Positions 38,525 through 46,713 of a stretch of 64,000 bases of DNA are shown here, in pieces; the first letter of the stretch is position 1; each line of letters starts with the position of its first letter. Source of the stretch: Entomomonas asaccharolytica (lineage in GTDB: Bacteria; Pseudomonadota; Gammaproteobacteria; Pseudomonadales; Pseudomonadaceae); assembly GCF_016653615.1 (NCBI RefSeq), contig NZ_CP067393.1, positions 1,317,673 to 1,381,672 on the forward strand, in the 5' to 3' direction. A program made the position numbers and the translations under genes. Below the pieces are notes generated by a model. The model ran no database searches. It was not told where the DNA came from and saw only the letters and a list, made by a program, of their open reading frames with translations.

Positions 38525-39430
38525 ATGGAACTTAAGGAGTTTTTACCTGCGAGTACACCGCTTAACCAAGCGGTACTCAGTCAACTCATAAAAGATATTA
38601 ATCAAGGTTACTATAATCGTTGTAGAGCGATGGGTATTAATGATGAAGTGATCAAAATGATTGAGACATTACCTCCTAATGCACTATTTGAGCTAATGGG
38701 AACTCCTGTCGTTTGGGCTAAAATTCAAATTGATGTCAACATGCTACAACGTGTTATACAACTAACTGAGCAAAAAGAACAACATAAAGAATTGATCGAT
38801 AAGGCTATTAGAAATAATGCGTCAAATCGTATTCTTAATGAATGTTTTGGTATCACCAGTACGATAGCGGCTATTAAACGCAAAATGATGAATATCCAAA
38901 AGAGCAAAGGGAGAGTAACACGCCTTAATGATGAGCAGAAAAAAATTCTATGGAGCGAATGGAAGCTCTTTCTAAGTACCGAACCTGTGATTGACCATAT
39001 CAAGCGTATGGAAAAACTAATTGCCATTGCGGAACAGTATAACTGGGATCTCACCTCATTATGGTGTGAGATTGAAGAAAATAACTTAGAAACCAAAGCA
39101 GATCAAGAACTGTTTGAAAAACTAATGATGCTTAGAGCAAAAATTGAAATCGTTACTACCTTTTTTAATGTTTCTGATCGAAAAATCAGTGTAACAAGAA
39201 GGTTTATCAATAGTGATAACCAAGATCGTCAGCCTTTTGGTAGTTGTGATGAACAAATTAAAGGAAGTGTAAAGGACGAGTGGCAATACCTTTTGAACAA
39301 AACCAAAGTAAAACACCTTCATCAATTGACACGTGAACATCTTAAAAAGTTAATTAGTCTTTCTGATAAATATCGGATTGACTTTAATACCTTATGGAAT
39401 GCATTAACTAAAGGGTTACTAGGGGAATGA
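38525..39430 (+). CDS. DUF2857-family ICE protein, possible regulator
   Basis: The 301-aa protein's N-terminal part (STPLNQAVLSQLIKDINQGYYNRCRAMGINDEVIKMIETLP, in pieces) fits DUF2857, a family found just downstream of parB in ICEs of this class. I start at ATG 38525 because GGAGG lies eight bases upstream. From memory, ICEclc carries its transfer activator genes (bisD/bisC, FlhDC-like) in this neighbourhood, and DUF2857 proteins were discussed in that context; I cannot confirm that this is the equivalent. The C-terminal half is helical and charged. A transcription-activator role is a hypothesis. Confidence 0.75.
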   Translation: MELKEFLPASTPLNQAVLSQLIKDINQGYYNRCRAMGINDEVIKMIETLPPNALFELMGTPVVWAKIQIDVNMLQRVIQLTEQKEQHKELIDKAIRNNASNRILNECFGITSTIAAIKRKMMNIQKSKGRVTRLNDEQKKILWSEWKLFLSTEPVIDHIKRMEKLIAIAEQYNWDLTSLWCEIEENNLETKADQELFEKLMMLRAKIEIVTTFFNVSDRKISVTRRFINSDNQDRQPFGSCDEQIKGSVKDEWQYLLNKTKVKHLHQLTREHLKKLISLSDKYRIDFNTLWNALTKGLLGE

Positions 39431-39431
39431 A

Positions 39432-40679
39432 ATGACTAAAAGTATTTGGTCAGAGATTGTTGAACAATGCATTAAAAAAACCGATTCACAGTGGCCACAA
39501 AAGATTACCTCTGATCGTCCTACACCTGAAGGAAAATCACCCAATGGAGTGAGTGGCATTATATACAGTGGTAACATCCATGAGACGGTACCTAAACGAC
39601 TATTATTAGATAACCGTTTAACACCGATTGAACGTAATGCGTGGCAAGTATTTAAACTACTGCTTGATAAAGAAGGTTTTGCTGTACCTCATTATGAAGA
39701 TCTACAGCCTTATCTATCAATGGTACCTTATGGTGAAAAAGCCTCCAAAGAAACCATCGCTAGAACTATCCATATCCTACGTTTAACTCGTTGGCTCAGT
39801 TTAGTCAGTCGTGGCAGAGATAAACGAACAGGACAACACCTTGGCTCATTATACATACTCCATGATGAACCCATTACTGTAGCAGATGCGGTAGAAATTG
39901 ATAAAACTTATATTGAACTTGTAGCGAATAGTCGTAAACATGCTAATAAAAGCGTGAGAATTGTAGCTGATGGAGCAATGGATGATCTACAAAGCTCAGA
40001 ACATGAAGGTGTGCAAACACGTCTAGCATTAATGGCAGAACGGATTAGCTTACAAAGCTTGTCTAAAACTAATGAAATGCACCAGTATCAAACATCTAGT
40101 TCGGAATCCAAACCCAGTAAAAATAGCCGAGTTCGGAATCTAAATAACCCAAGTTCGGAATCCGAAATCAGCAAAAATCACCCAGTTCGGATTAATGATT
40201 TACTCAGTTCGGAATCCGAACCAAAGCTAGAGCCACCTAATAGCAACGGAGTTCGGAATCCAAACCTATATAGTACTAGTACTGTATTTATAAACAATAG
40301 TACTAGTACTGTACTGGATAATAAATATTTAACTGAGGCTACAGCACAACAACATAAAAATATTAACGAGCTAATCAAACAGATTGAACCTGATCAAATA
40401 CCTTTGGTGATTCAAGAGTTTAATCAACGTTGTGCTGAAGGAAATATTCAAAGCCCTATTAAATACTTATTTGGTTTATTAAAACGTGCTGTAAACAATG
40501 AATTTAAGCCTTGGGCAGCTAAAGCAGAAAATAAGCTACCTGCGCAACAGCTTGTGAAGCCAAGTATACAGCCTTTAAAAAATTATCGAAGGGATATAAG
40601 CCAACCTATACCAGAGGATACTAAGCGACAACTTTCAAGTTTAAAAAATCTGTTATCCATGAATGGCCTTAAAAAATGA
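39432..40679 (+). CDS. STY4528-family replication protein
   Basis: The 415-aa protein has the family's N-terminal winged-helix-like part: YSGNIHETVPKRLLLDNRLTPIERNAWQVF (in pieces, about 44-75), YGEKASKETIARTIHILRLTRWLSLVSRGRD (about 100-130), GSLYILHDEPI. It is considered a replication initiator of pathogenicity islands and ICEs. The middle (about 222-300) is a low-complexity linker with alternating SSES and VRN motifs encoded by six copies of one DNA repeat (listed separately). The C-terminal part (INELIKQIEPDQIPLVIQEF) is conserved. It is the last gene of the parA operon; the first TGTTAACA site follows it. Confidence 0.88.
   Translation: MTKSIWSEIVEQCIKKTDSQWPQKITSDRPTPEGKSPNGVSGIIYSGNIHETVPKRLLLDNRLTPIERNAWQVFKLLLDKEGFAVPHYEDLQPYLSMVPYGEKASKETIARTIHILRLTRWLSLVSRGRDKRTGQHLGSLYILHDEPITVADAVEIDKTYIELVANSRKHANKSVRIVADGAMDDLQSSEHEGVQTRLALMAERISLQSLSKTNEMHQYQTSSSESKPSKNSRVRNLNNPSSESEISKNHPVRINDLLSSESEPKLEPPNSNGVRNPNLYSTSTVFINNSTSTVLDNKYLTEATAQQHKNINELIKQIEPDQIPLVIQEFNQRCAEGNIQSPIKYLFGLLKRAVNNEFKPWAAKAENKLPAQQLVKPSIQPLKNYRRDISQPIPEDTKRQLSSLKNLLSMNGLKK
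40098..40265 (+). repeat. Iteron-like array inside the STY4528 gene, candidate replication origin
   Basis: Six copies of AGTTCGGAATCCGAA or close variants start at 40098, 40130, 40152, 40184, 40206 and 40250. The full form is an inverted repeat, TTCGG-aat-CCGAA. Spacings are 32, 22, 32, 22 and 44 bp, i.e. near whole helical turns. Because 32, 22 and 44 are not multiples of three, the repeat is read in two frames in turn: SSES at copies 1, 3, 5 and VRN/VRI at copies 2, 4, 6. Two copies of TAGTACTAGTACTGTA (40271 and 40298) and an AT-rich stretch (40317-40333) follow. The layout resembles the lambda origin inside gene O. Origin function is inference. Confidence 0.72.
40271..40313 (+). repeat. 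Direct repeat TAGTACTAGTACTGTA, two copies
   Basis: The 16-mer occurs at 40271-40286 and 40298-40313, 27 bp apart and in frame (both encode STSTV). It lies between the iteron-like array and an AT-rich stretch, and may be part of the same putative origin. Confidence 0.7.
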
Positions 40680-40710
40680 TTAAGTTTTGAATTTTTTTAA
40701 AATATTTACT

Positions 40711-40727
40711 TGTTAACACTGTTAACA
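40711..40727. repeat. TGTTAACA double site 1
   Basis: TGTTAACA-c-TGTTAACA, two copies of an 8-bp palindrome at 9-bp period, 32 bp upstream of the next ATG. Confidence 0.85.
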
Positions 40728-40758
40728 GCAATCAAAAATTAGTTTAGGAAAATAGCTG

Positions 40759-41271
40759 ATGATTAGCTTAATTTTAATATATTCAATATTTCTTTATTTT
40801 ATGTTGAGTATTTTTTTTGAAGTTTCAGAGAGGAAAGCAATTAGTTTTAGTATTGCCTTCTTTATACTTTTAATAGTAACTGAAATGATTTTTAATAACT
40901 ATTATGATAATAAACTTTCAATACAACTAGCCATAAACAAAAAAATAATAGCTGAACATCATGAGTTTAATATTATAAAAAATAATACAACATTTACTGA
41001 TCAAAATTCGACACTAATATTCTCAGAACTGGTTGAACCTAATGATGCTGCTTTACCTTATAACTTTAATGAACAGACAAAAATACTAGTCAATAATCTT
41101 TACCAATCTACTATTACTAATAACTTCTTTTGGTATAGATATGTCGTTTTGAATAGTGAAGTTATAGAGGAACAAATTGTGACAGTTGAAGAAGATGCTG
41201 TTAAAGAGTTTTTATTAAAAACAGATAAAGCAATTTACCTTAAAATATTTGGTGAGCCAAATCCTTATTAA
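40759..41271 (+). CDS. Membrane-anchored hypothetical protein
   Basis: The 170-aa protein has two N-terminal transmembrane segments (about residues 2-20 and 26-45, SFSIAFFILLIVTEMIF) followed by a soluble, probably periplasmic domain of about 120 residues ending IYLKIFGEPNPY. No family recognised. It is flanked by TGTTAACA sites on both sides, like several other small genes in this stretch, and is probably cargo added to the backbone between STY4528 and PFL_4669. Confidence 0.55.
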   Translation: MISLILIYSIFLYFMLSIFFEVSERKAISFSIAFFILLIVTEMIFNNYYDNKLSIQLAINKKIIAEHHEFNIIKNNTTFTDQNSTLIFSELVEPNDAALPYNFNEQTKILVNNLYQSTITNNFFWYRYVVLNSEVIEEQIVTVEEDAVKEFLLKTDKAIYLKIFGEPNPY

Positions 41272-41274
41272 TAC

Positions 41275-41291
41275 TGTTAACAGTGTTAACA
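41275..41291. repeat. TGTTAACA double site 2
   Basis: TGTTAACA-g-TGTTAACA, immediately after the preceding stop and 20 bp before the next ATG. Confidence 0.85.
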
Positions 41292-41311
41292 AATTAACGA
41301 AAGAGAATTAT

Positions 41312-41473
41312 ATGAAACATAAATCTTTACAAATGTTAATAATAGAGTCTGAAATTAAAATTCAAAGCAAATTAAACGCTTCATTGAAGAATAGCAGCTT
41401 ATTAAATTATGCTAAACCTAAGATAACGATTGTAATTCAAGAGTTAGAGAAAATAAAAAATTCTAAATCATAA
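41312..41473 (+). CDS. Very small hypothetical protein
   Basis: A 53-codon frame (MKHKSLQMLIIESEIKIQ...) with AAGAGAA just before the ATG. It is basic and predicted helical. No family. Placement between two TGTTAACA sites, each close to the gene ends, supports a real cistron, but the evidence is modest. Confidence 0.45.
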   Translation: MKHKSLQMLIIESEIKIQSKLNASLKNSSLLNYAKPKITIVIQELEKIKNSKS

Positions 41474-41495
41474 AACTAGCAATTAAAAAGTTAGT

Positions 41496-41521
41496 TGTTA
41501 ACAGTGTTAACACTGTTAACA
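41496..41521. repeat. TGTTAACA triple site 3
   Basis: Three TGTTAACA units separated by single bases (g, c), 124 bp upstream of the PFL_4669-family gene. Confidence 0.88.
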
Positions 41522-41547
41522 ATATTGTGTACAAAGTACTTACCGTT

Positions 41548-41572
41548 AATAGGTTTTGACCTATTTCTATTT
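41548..41572 (+). terminator. Hairpin element, copy 1
   Basis: AATAGG-ttttga-CCTATT followed by TCTATTT. An almost identical segment of about 40 bp (starting at TTACC and ending CGCA) occurs at 55585-55630. It could be a terminator or a short transposable or recombined repeat. Confidence 0.5.
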
Positions 41573-41644
41573 AACCGCAGTTTATAGAGCGTTTTTAGTA
41601 GACATTATCATCATAGTTAATTTTTTATCATATGAGGTATAACT

Positions 41645-42451
41645 ATGGATGTAACAGAAGATGATGTTTATATTGAGTCAGAAAATAGAATAGGACCATT
41701 ACAAAGTCAAGTTGTAATTACACTTCATACCATACAAGCTATGAAGCTATGGGAAGGTAGGAAGGCTACTGATCCCAAGAAGAGAAATGTAATTATAGGA
41801 TTACCTGGTTTTATTAGTCGTTTAAATGCTATTCATTTTACAGCAAGTTTTGATGATCCTTATGCAGATTGGGACCTGATTAAAATAGAAGATAAATATA
41901 ATAGTACTAGACGAGAGCTATCAAGACTGATTAACACTATTAAGCAAATCAAAGAAAAAAGATTACCTAAGCAAATTAAGGTATCTGAAAACTTAAATAT
42001 TAATCCCTGTGAGCTGATGTTAATTAGTAAGTCACCGCTTGGTTTTAGTGGTGCTTATATGCTAGTTGAGTATGACGATTTCACGAAGGGAATACTGCAA
42101 TTAAGGCATCTTGGACTAATTGGTCGAACTCAATCTGAAGATTTTATTAATGAAGGCTCATCACTCATGAGAAGTTTCTATAGTGTTGTACGTAATTATA
42201 GAAACTCTGGTGCAACTCGTGATGACTTTGCAGCAAACAATGCAAGAGCAAGACAAGCATTAGAGCGAATGGGAGAGCTACCACCTAAAGAAATATTGGA
42301 AGGAAGGAAAAGATCTGAATTTGCTCCAGTCATTAAAAAACGTAAGTTAGCTAATATTGAGCCAGTTATAAAAGATGACAAAACTGAACATTCGATTCCT
42401 CAGTTGGAGGCGAATGTTCAGTTGGATAACGATCAATTGAATGAAGAATAA
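41645..42451 (+). CDS. PFL_4669-family ICE protein
   Basis: The 268-aa protein matches the conserved PFL_4669 family (TIGR03761) of PFGI-1-class ICEs: GPLQSQVVITLHTIQAMKLWEGRK (in pieces, about 14-37), VIIGLPGFISRLNAI (about 45), ADWDLIKIEDKY, LMLISKSPLGFSGAYMLVEYD (in pieces), and NNARARQALERMGELPPKEILEG near the C-terminus. Function is not established; always found between STY4528 and ssb/topB. The C-terminal 30 residues are acidic and divergent. It is followed by its usual partner, DUF3158, after 10 bp. Confidence 0.92.
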   Translation: MDVTEDDVYIESENRIGPLQSQVVITLHTIQAMKLWEGRKATDPKKRNVIIGLPGFISRLNAIHFTASFDDPYADWDLIKIEDKYNSTRRELSRLINTIKQIKEKRLPKQIKVSENLNINPCELMLISKSPLGFSGAYMLVEYDDFTKGILQLRHLGLIGRTQSEDFINEGSSLMRSFYSVVRNYRNSGATRDDFAANNARARQALERMGELPPKEILEGRKRSEFAPVIKKRKLANIEPVIKDDKTEHSIPQLEANVQLDNDQLNEE

Positions 42452-42461
42452 AGGTTAAAGA

Positions 42462-42977
42462 ATGCAGAACTCTGAACAAAGTGCTTACAAACTAGCTGAA
42501 CAAATTGTCTCCAGTTCGGCTGAACAAATTGCCTCCCTAAAAGGCCTTTTAAAGGGTAAGGGGGAGCATGAGGACTCAGCATTGTTAATCAGTCATGCTA
42601 AATACTTAAAACCTAAAATTTTTCGACTAATGGAGGAGCTTCTCGTAATAGTTAATCAACCCCCTTATACATTATTCGATTTGAGAATGAGAATACAAAA
42701 TTCAGCAGGTGATAATTCCTATCTTAGATGGAGAAATAGTGATTTCACATTAATGGGGGTACATATATGGGAAAACGCTATGTTAAATCCACCTGTAAGA
42801 AATGAGCAATCCTTAAAGTGGTTAAATGATTTAGCGTATTTTGAGATTGCTCGATTAGAGCTTAATAAGCATATGAGCTATTTATCAATATTAAGCAAAC
42901 AGCATAAGGAGCATTTGCAAAACTTAGATAAAGTAACAATGGTTTTAAAGAAATCTACAGAACAATTTAAAAGGTAA
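42462..42977 (+). CDS. DUF3158-family ICE protein
   Basis: The 171-aa protein fits DUF3158 in position and pattern: SLKGLLKGKGEHEDS (about 24-38), LKPKIFRLMEELL, LRWRNSDFTLMGVHIWENAM (about 87-106). It is helical throughout, without transmembrane segments. The family always follows PFL_4669 in these ICEs; the pair may act in ICE DNA processing, but no activity is known. A TGTTAACA double site separates it from ssb. Confidence 0.85.
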   Translation: MQNSEQSAYKLAEQIVSSSAEQIASLKGLLKGKGEHEDSALLISHAKYLKPKIFRLMEELLVIVNQPPYTLFDLRMRIQNSAGDNSYLRWRNSDFTLMGVHIWENAMLNPPVRNEQSLKWLNDLAYFEIARLELNKHMSYLSILSKQHKEHLQNLDKVTMVLKKSTEQFKR

Positions 42978-43004
42978 ATACATTTTATTAATTCAATACA
43001 GGTT

Positions 43005-43021
43005 TGTTAACAGTGTTAACA
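43005..43021. repeat. TGTTAACA double site 4
   Basis: TGTTAACA-g-TGTTAACA, 26 bp upstream of the ssb ATG, where it could overlap a promoter or leader. Confidence 0.85.
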
Positions 43022-43047
43022 CAAAATTAAATTTAGAGGGTTAAAGT

Positions 43048-43515
43048 ATGTCAACAGTATTTTTAGGTGAAGGTAATATTGGAAGTATTAATAATAGAAC
43101 GGTAGCCAATGGTAATGAAACACCGCAAACAGTAATATCTTTAAATACCCATTTTGATAATTTAGTCAGAAATAAAAAAACAGATGAGTTAGAAGATCAA
43201 GGTGGATTTTGGGCACCTGTGGAGTTTTGGGTAAAAGATCCTGATGAAGCTAGCCTGTTAATTACTAAGATTTTTAAAAAAGGAATGCGAATTAAAGTTG
43301 ATGGTGTTCTGGTTCGGGAAGAATTTGAAGCCAAAGAAACTGGTGAAAAGAAAGTTATTATGAAAGTACGTACTTTTAGAAGTGGTGTAAGTATCTGCTT
43401 ACAACGTTTAGAGTCTGTGACTATGAAAGATAATAATAGTGCTGCTGTCAATCAATCTACTTCTGAACAAAAGTCGTTTGAAGATAGTAATTTAGAACAG
43501 GAAGAAGCTTTTTAA
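43048..43515 (+). CDS. ssb: ICE-encoded single-stranded DNA-binding protein
   Basis: The 155-aa protein has an OB-fold core (VFLGEGNIGSIN... FWAPVEFWVKDPDEASLLITKIFKKGMRIKVDGVLVREEF, in pieces, about residues 3-95), then a Gln/Ser-rich tail ending EEAF. The acidic tail with a terminal Phe is the usual SSB protein-docking tip, though here reduced to EEAF rather than DDDIPF. Predicted to coat ssDNA during conjugative transfer and replication. A strong terminator follows. Confidence 0.87.
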   Translation: MSTVFLGEGNIGSINNRTVANGNETPQTVISLNTHFDNLVRNKKTDELEDQGGFWAPVEFWVKDPDEASLLITKIFKKGMRIKVDGVLVREEFEAKETGEKKVIMKVRTFRSGVSICLQRLESVTMKDNNSAAVNQSTSEQKSFEDSNLEQEEAF

Positions 43516-43545
43516 TTTTTATTGTAGGGTGATGGTAATTGTAAT

Positions 43546-43580
43546 AAGAGAATCTATTGAACATGTAGGTTCTCTTTTTT
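43546..43580 (+). terminator. Rho-independent terminator after ssb
   Basis: AAGAGAATCTA (43546-43556) pairs over 11 bp with TAGGTTCTCTT (ending 43575), followed by a run of Ts. Site 5 of the TGTTAACA series starts seven bases later. Confidence 0.8.
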
Positions 43581-43586
43581 GAGTTT

Positions 43587-43603
43587 TGTTAACAGTGTTA
43601 ACA
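43587..43603. repeat. TGTTAACA double site 5
   Basis: TGTTAACA-g-TGTTAACA, between the ssb terminator and the next small gene (39 bp upstream of its ATG). Confidence 0.85.
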
Positions 43604-43642
43604 AGAAGAATAAATAATAACTACATAAAGGAAAGTTAATAA

Positions 43643-43948
43643 ATGCCTTGGATCAAAATACCCATCAAACTAAAACAAGAAATAATTGTTTTGCATGAAG
43701 AAATAAGTAAAAGAGGTGATTTCTTAATATCTTATGGGATTACATCTTATTCTAGTGGCTCAGAAGATATGGACGCTTATGTAGAAAGCTCAAACTATCA
43801 TATGCCTGTTAAAGTTACTTTAAAGCCCACAAAGCGCATTAAGGAAAACTGTGATGACTCATCATGCGTAGTATCTTTGAAAGATATTAAACAATATATA
43901 AATGAGTTAAAAATGCTGTTGAATATCTTAAAAAACAAAAGTAAATAA
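43643..43948 (+). CDS. Small hypothetical protein
   Basis: The 101-aa protein (MPWIKIPIKLKQEII...) has AAAGGAAAG ten bases upstream of its ATG. A basic N-terminus, a Ser/Tyr-rich middle and a helical C-terminus (VSLKDIKQYINELKMLLNIL). No family recognised. Likely cargo. Confidence 0.55.
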   Translation: MPWIKIPIKLKQEIIVLHEEISKRGDFLISYGITSYSSGSEDMDAYVESSNYHMPVKVTLKPTKRIKENCDDSSCVVSLKDIKQYINELKMLLNILKNKSK

Positions 43949-43985
43949 AGTAACGCGTTACTTTTAATGATTTTTGGAGATAAGT

Positions 43986-44195
43986 ATGTGGAATAAATTG
44001 AAAATCGTAGCAAATAAAAAATGGCCTTTTAGTGACACAATGACTTTATTTGGGTTAATAGTTGGGTTTATTTGGTTTATGTATTTTTATATAGCATGGG
44101 GAAATATTTGTATTAAAGATATTATTGAACTCAGTATACCATCTACAGCTGTTCTGTTATTTGCAAAATTAACTGCAAGTTACACAGATGATTGA
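43986..44195 (+). CDS. Small two-helix membrane protein
   Basis: A 69-aa protein from ATG 43986 (GGAGA eight bases upstream; the earlier in-frame start lacks a site). Two hydrophobic segments (TMTLFGLIVGFIWFMYFYIA, about 18-37, and SIPSTAVLLFAKL, about 50-62). Resembles small membrane proteins common as ICE or phage cargo; no family assigned. Confidence 0.55.
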   Translation: MWNKLKIVANKKWPFSDTMTLFGLIVGFIWFMYFYIAWGNICIKDIIELSIPSTAVLLFAKLTASYTDD

Positions 44196-44204
44196 ATATA
44201 AGTT

Positions 44205-44474
44205 ATGAAAAAAGATAAACAACCAATAACACCTGCCGAGCGTATGAAAGCTAAGAGGCTTCGTGAAAAAGAATTACACCAACGATTAGGTGGTAAAGAA
44301 AAACGAATACACCTCTATAACTATTCAGTAGAGCATATTAAAACTATTATGGAAAAGTGTGATTATAGTTGTGAGGATGAGGCAATAGTGGATGCTTTAG
44401 CTGTGGCAACACAAGTGGTATTACAAAATGAAGCTGACTTTAATAATTATTTATCAATGAGTCGTAAAAAATAG
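44205..44474 (+). CDS. Small basic protein, possible DNA-binding regulator
   Basis: The 89-aa protein begins MKKDKQPITPAERMKAKRLREKELHQRLGGKEKRIHLYNYS. The TPAERMKAKR(L/M)RE pattern followed by a short strand (RIHLYNYS) and two helices is typical of small ribbon-helix-helix-like regulators on plasmids and ICEs. It is the best small candidate in this stretch for a protein binding the nearby palindromes, but this is inference. The ribosome-binding site is weak. Confidence 0.55.
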   Translation: MKKDKQPITPAERMKAKRLREKELHQRLGGKEKRIHLYNYSVEHIKTIMEKCDYSCEDEAIVDALAVATQVVLQNEADFNNYLSMSRKK

Positions 44475-44487
44475 TAGTAAGCAATTT

Positions 44488-44504
44488 TGTTAACAGTGTT
44501 AACA
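44488..44504. repeat. TGTTAACA double site 6
   Basis: TGTTAACA-g-TGTTAACA, in the 138-bp gap upstream of topB. Confidence 0.85.
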
Positions 44505-44560
44505 GATAATGTAAGTAAAAATCTAAATGAATTAATCCAATTTCCTATTAACTATAGTCT

Positions 44561-44578
44561 ACCTAACTAGAATTAGGT
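44561..44578. promoter_or_regulatory. Inverted repeat upstream of topB
   Basis: ACCTAA-ctagaa-TTAGGT lies 34 bp before the topB ATG, in a position where it could act as an operator or leader hairpin. Confidence 0.35.
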
Positions 44579-44612
44579 GATTCTATTCTTATTTTAATAA
44601 TAGGAGTAGATT

Positions 44613-46640
44613 ATGCAACTTATCTTATGTGAAAAACCTGATCAGGGAAAAATAGTCGCTAAAACGTTAGGTATTACCCAGTCGAAAAATGGCTATATTG
44701 AAGGAAATGGTATAACTGTAACTTGGTGTATAGGTCATATTTTGGAACTGGCTCAGGCCTCAGATTATGATGAGAAATATAAAAAATGGGCGTTAGATTG
44801 GCTTCCCTTTATTCCGAATCAATGGAAATATAACGTAACACCAAAAAAATCTGGACAGTTTAAGATTATTAAACAGTTACTAAAACAAGCAACTGAAGTC
44901 ATTATAGGTACTGATGCAGATAGGGAAGGTGAGTTAATTGCGCGTGAAGTTATGGTATTGTGTGGTTACAAGGGGCCTGTTAAAAGACTTTGGTACAGTG
45001 CTTTAAATGCTACAGCGATTAAAAAAGCTTGGAATGAAATGCAAGATGGTCAAAAAACCTATCCATTATATCTATCTGCTTTAGCTCGTAGTAAAGCAGA
45101 TTGGCTTGTAGGATGTAATCTTACTTGCTTATTTACAATTTTAGCACAACAAAATGGATATAAAGGCTTTATACCAGTAGGCAGAGTACAAACTCCTACT
45201 TTAAAGTTAGTGGTTGATAGAGAGCTAGCTAATACTAATTTTGTTCCAATTCCCTATTGGTTGATAACGATTAAACTCACCAGTCAGGGACAGTCTTTTA
45301 AGGCTGCATGGGATGTGCCTAAACAATTTACAGATGAAGTAGGGCGTTGTATTAAACAAGAAGCAGCTATCCAAGCAACTAAACTTTTTCAAACCACAGG
45401 ACAGGCCACTGTTACCTCAATTACTACAGAGCGTAAAAATACTAATCATCCATTACCTTTTGATTTGGCAGGACTACAACTGATGTGTTGTAACAAATAC
45501 GGTTTTGATGTGGAGGAAACCCTTAATATTGCCCAATCACTGTATGAGAAACATAAAGCAACTTCTTATCCAAGAACAGAATGTGGTTATTTACCGACTA
45601 GTATGTTTGCTGAAGCACCTGTTATATTTAACACATTAGCCAAAACAGATCCTAGTATCAGTAATCTACTCACAAAATTAGATACCACCATTAAATCTAA
45701 ATCATGGAATGATAAACAAGTGGATAAACATTCACATCATGGCATTATTCCTACGGATGAAATCGTTGATCTTTCAGCTATGACGGAAAAAGAACTACAA
45801 GTCTACAAATTAATTAGAGCTAATTACCTTGCCCAGTTCTTACCACTACATGAATATGACCATACAACAGTATTACTGGACTGCAAAGGGCAAACACTGG
45901 TAGCAATAGGTAAGAAAATAATAGTTAATGGTTGGAAAGCTTTATTATCAGGAGATATAGATGATGATAATACTGAAACAGAAGAGAGTACAGAGCCATC
46001 TGAAGCTAAAAATCAAACACAAATACTACCACCTCTTCAGCAAAATATGACATGTCAGATTAATCAAGTGGATTGTCACTCTAAGCAAACCACTGCACCA
46101 CCCTTATACAATGAAGGTACGTTAGTAGTAGCTATGAAATCTGTTGCTAAATTAATTGATGATCCTAAAATCAAACAAAAGCTAAGAGAAACGACAGGTA
46201 TTGGAACACAGGCGACTAGAGCAAATATTATTAAAAAGCTTAAAGACAAAAAGCTAATTACTAAAAAACGAGGTAAATTAATTGCCACAGAAGTAGGGCA
46301 TTCTATTATAAAGACTGTACCAGATGTTATATCTAATCCTGGTACTACAGGTATATGGGAGCAAGCACTAGATATGATAGAGCAGGGGGAAATATCAATA
46401 GATGCCTTTTTGCATAAGCAGTCACAGTGGTTAGCTAGCATGGTTCAGAAGTATGGGAATACTACCATTGAGATTAAGCAACAACCTATAGCAACTGGTG
46501 ATCCTTGCCCTAAATGTGGCAAACCTACCATAAAACGTAAGGGAAAAACCACTACATTTTGGGGATGTCCTGATTATCCTAAATGTGATGGTGTTATATT
46601 TCCTAAAACCCGAAAGAAGAAATATAAAAAACAAGAATAA
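44613..46640 (+). CDS. topB: DNA topoisomerase III
   Basis: The 675-aa type IA topoisomerase has a TOPRIM domain (MQLILCEKPDQGKIVAKTLG; GTDADREGELIAREV, about 107-121, with the metal-binding acidic residues), the gate domains (RSKADWLVGCNLTCLF; GRVQTPTLKLVVDRE, about 191), and the active site TSYPRTECGYLP with catalytic Tyr at about residue 319. The C-terminal end has one four-Cys zinc ribbon (CPKCGKP ... GCPDYPKC). It decatenates single-stranded interlinks in replicating DNA. A copy is standard in PFGI-1-class ICEs. AGGAG lies nine bases before the ATG. Confidence 0.95.
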   Translation: MQLILCEKPDQGKIVAKTLGITQSKNGYIEGNGITVTWCIGHILELAQASDYDEKYKKWALDWLPFIPNQWKYNVTPKKSGQFKIIKQLLKQATEVIIGTDADREGELIAREVMVLCGYKGPVKRLWYSALNATAIKKAWNEMQDGQKTYPLYLSALARSKADWLVGCNLTCLFTILAQQNGYKGFIPVGRVQTPTLKLVVDRELANTNFVPIPYWLITIKLTSQGQSFKAAWDVPKQFTDEVGRCIKQEAAIQATKLFQTTGQATVTSITTERKNTNHPLPFDLAGLQLMCCNKYGFDVEETLNIAQSLYEKHKATSYPRTECGYLPTSMFAEAPVIFNTLAKTDPSISNLLTKLDTTIKSKSWNDKQVDKHSHHGIIPTDEIVDLSAMTEKELQVYKLIRANYLAQFLPLHEYDHTTVLLDCKGQTLVAIGKKIIVNGWKALLSGDIDDDNTETEESTEPSEAKNQTQILPPLQQNMTCQINQVDCHSKQTTAPPLYNEGTLVVAMKSVAKLIDDPKIKQKLRETTGIGTQATRANIIKKLKDKKLITKKRGKLIATEVGHSIIKTVPDVISNPGTTGIWEQALDMIEQGEISIDAFLHKQSQWLASMVQKYGNTTIEIKQQPIATGDPCPKCGKPTIKRKGKTTTFWGCPDYPKCDGVIFPKTRKKKYKKQE

Positions 46641-46655
46641 ACAACTAATAACTTT

Positions 46656-46681
46656 TGTTAACACTGTTAACAGTGTTAACA
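46656..46681. repeat. TGTTAACA triple site 7
   Basis: Three units (separators c, g) between the convergent ends of topB and the Sel1 gene. Its position downstream of both genes argues against a simple promoter operator; it may act as a bidirectional terminator or another type of site. Confidence 0.88.
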
Positions 46682-46713
46682 AAAAAGAGATTAGATAAAT
46701 TAATCAAACACTA

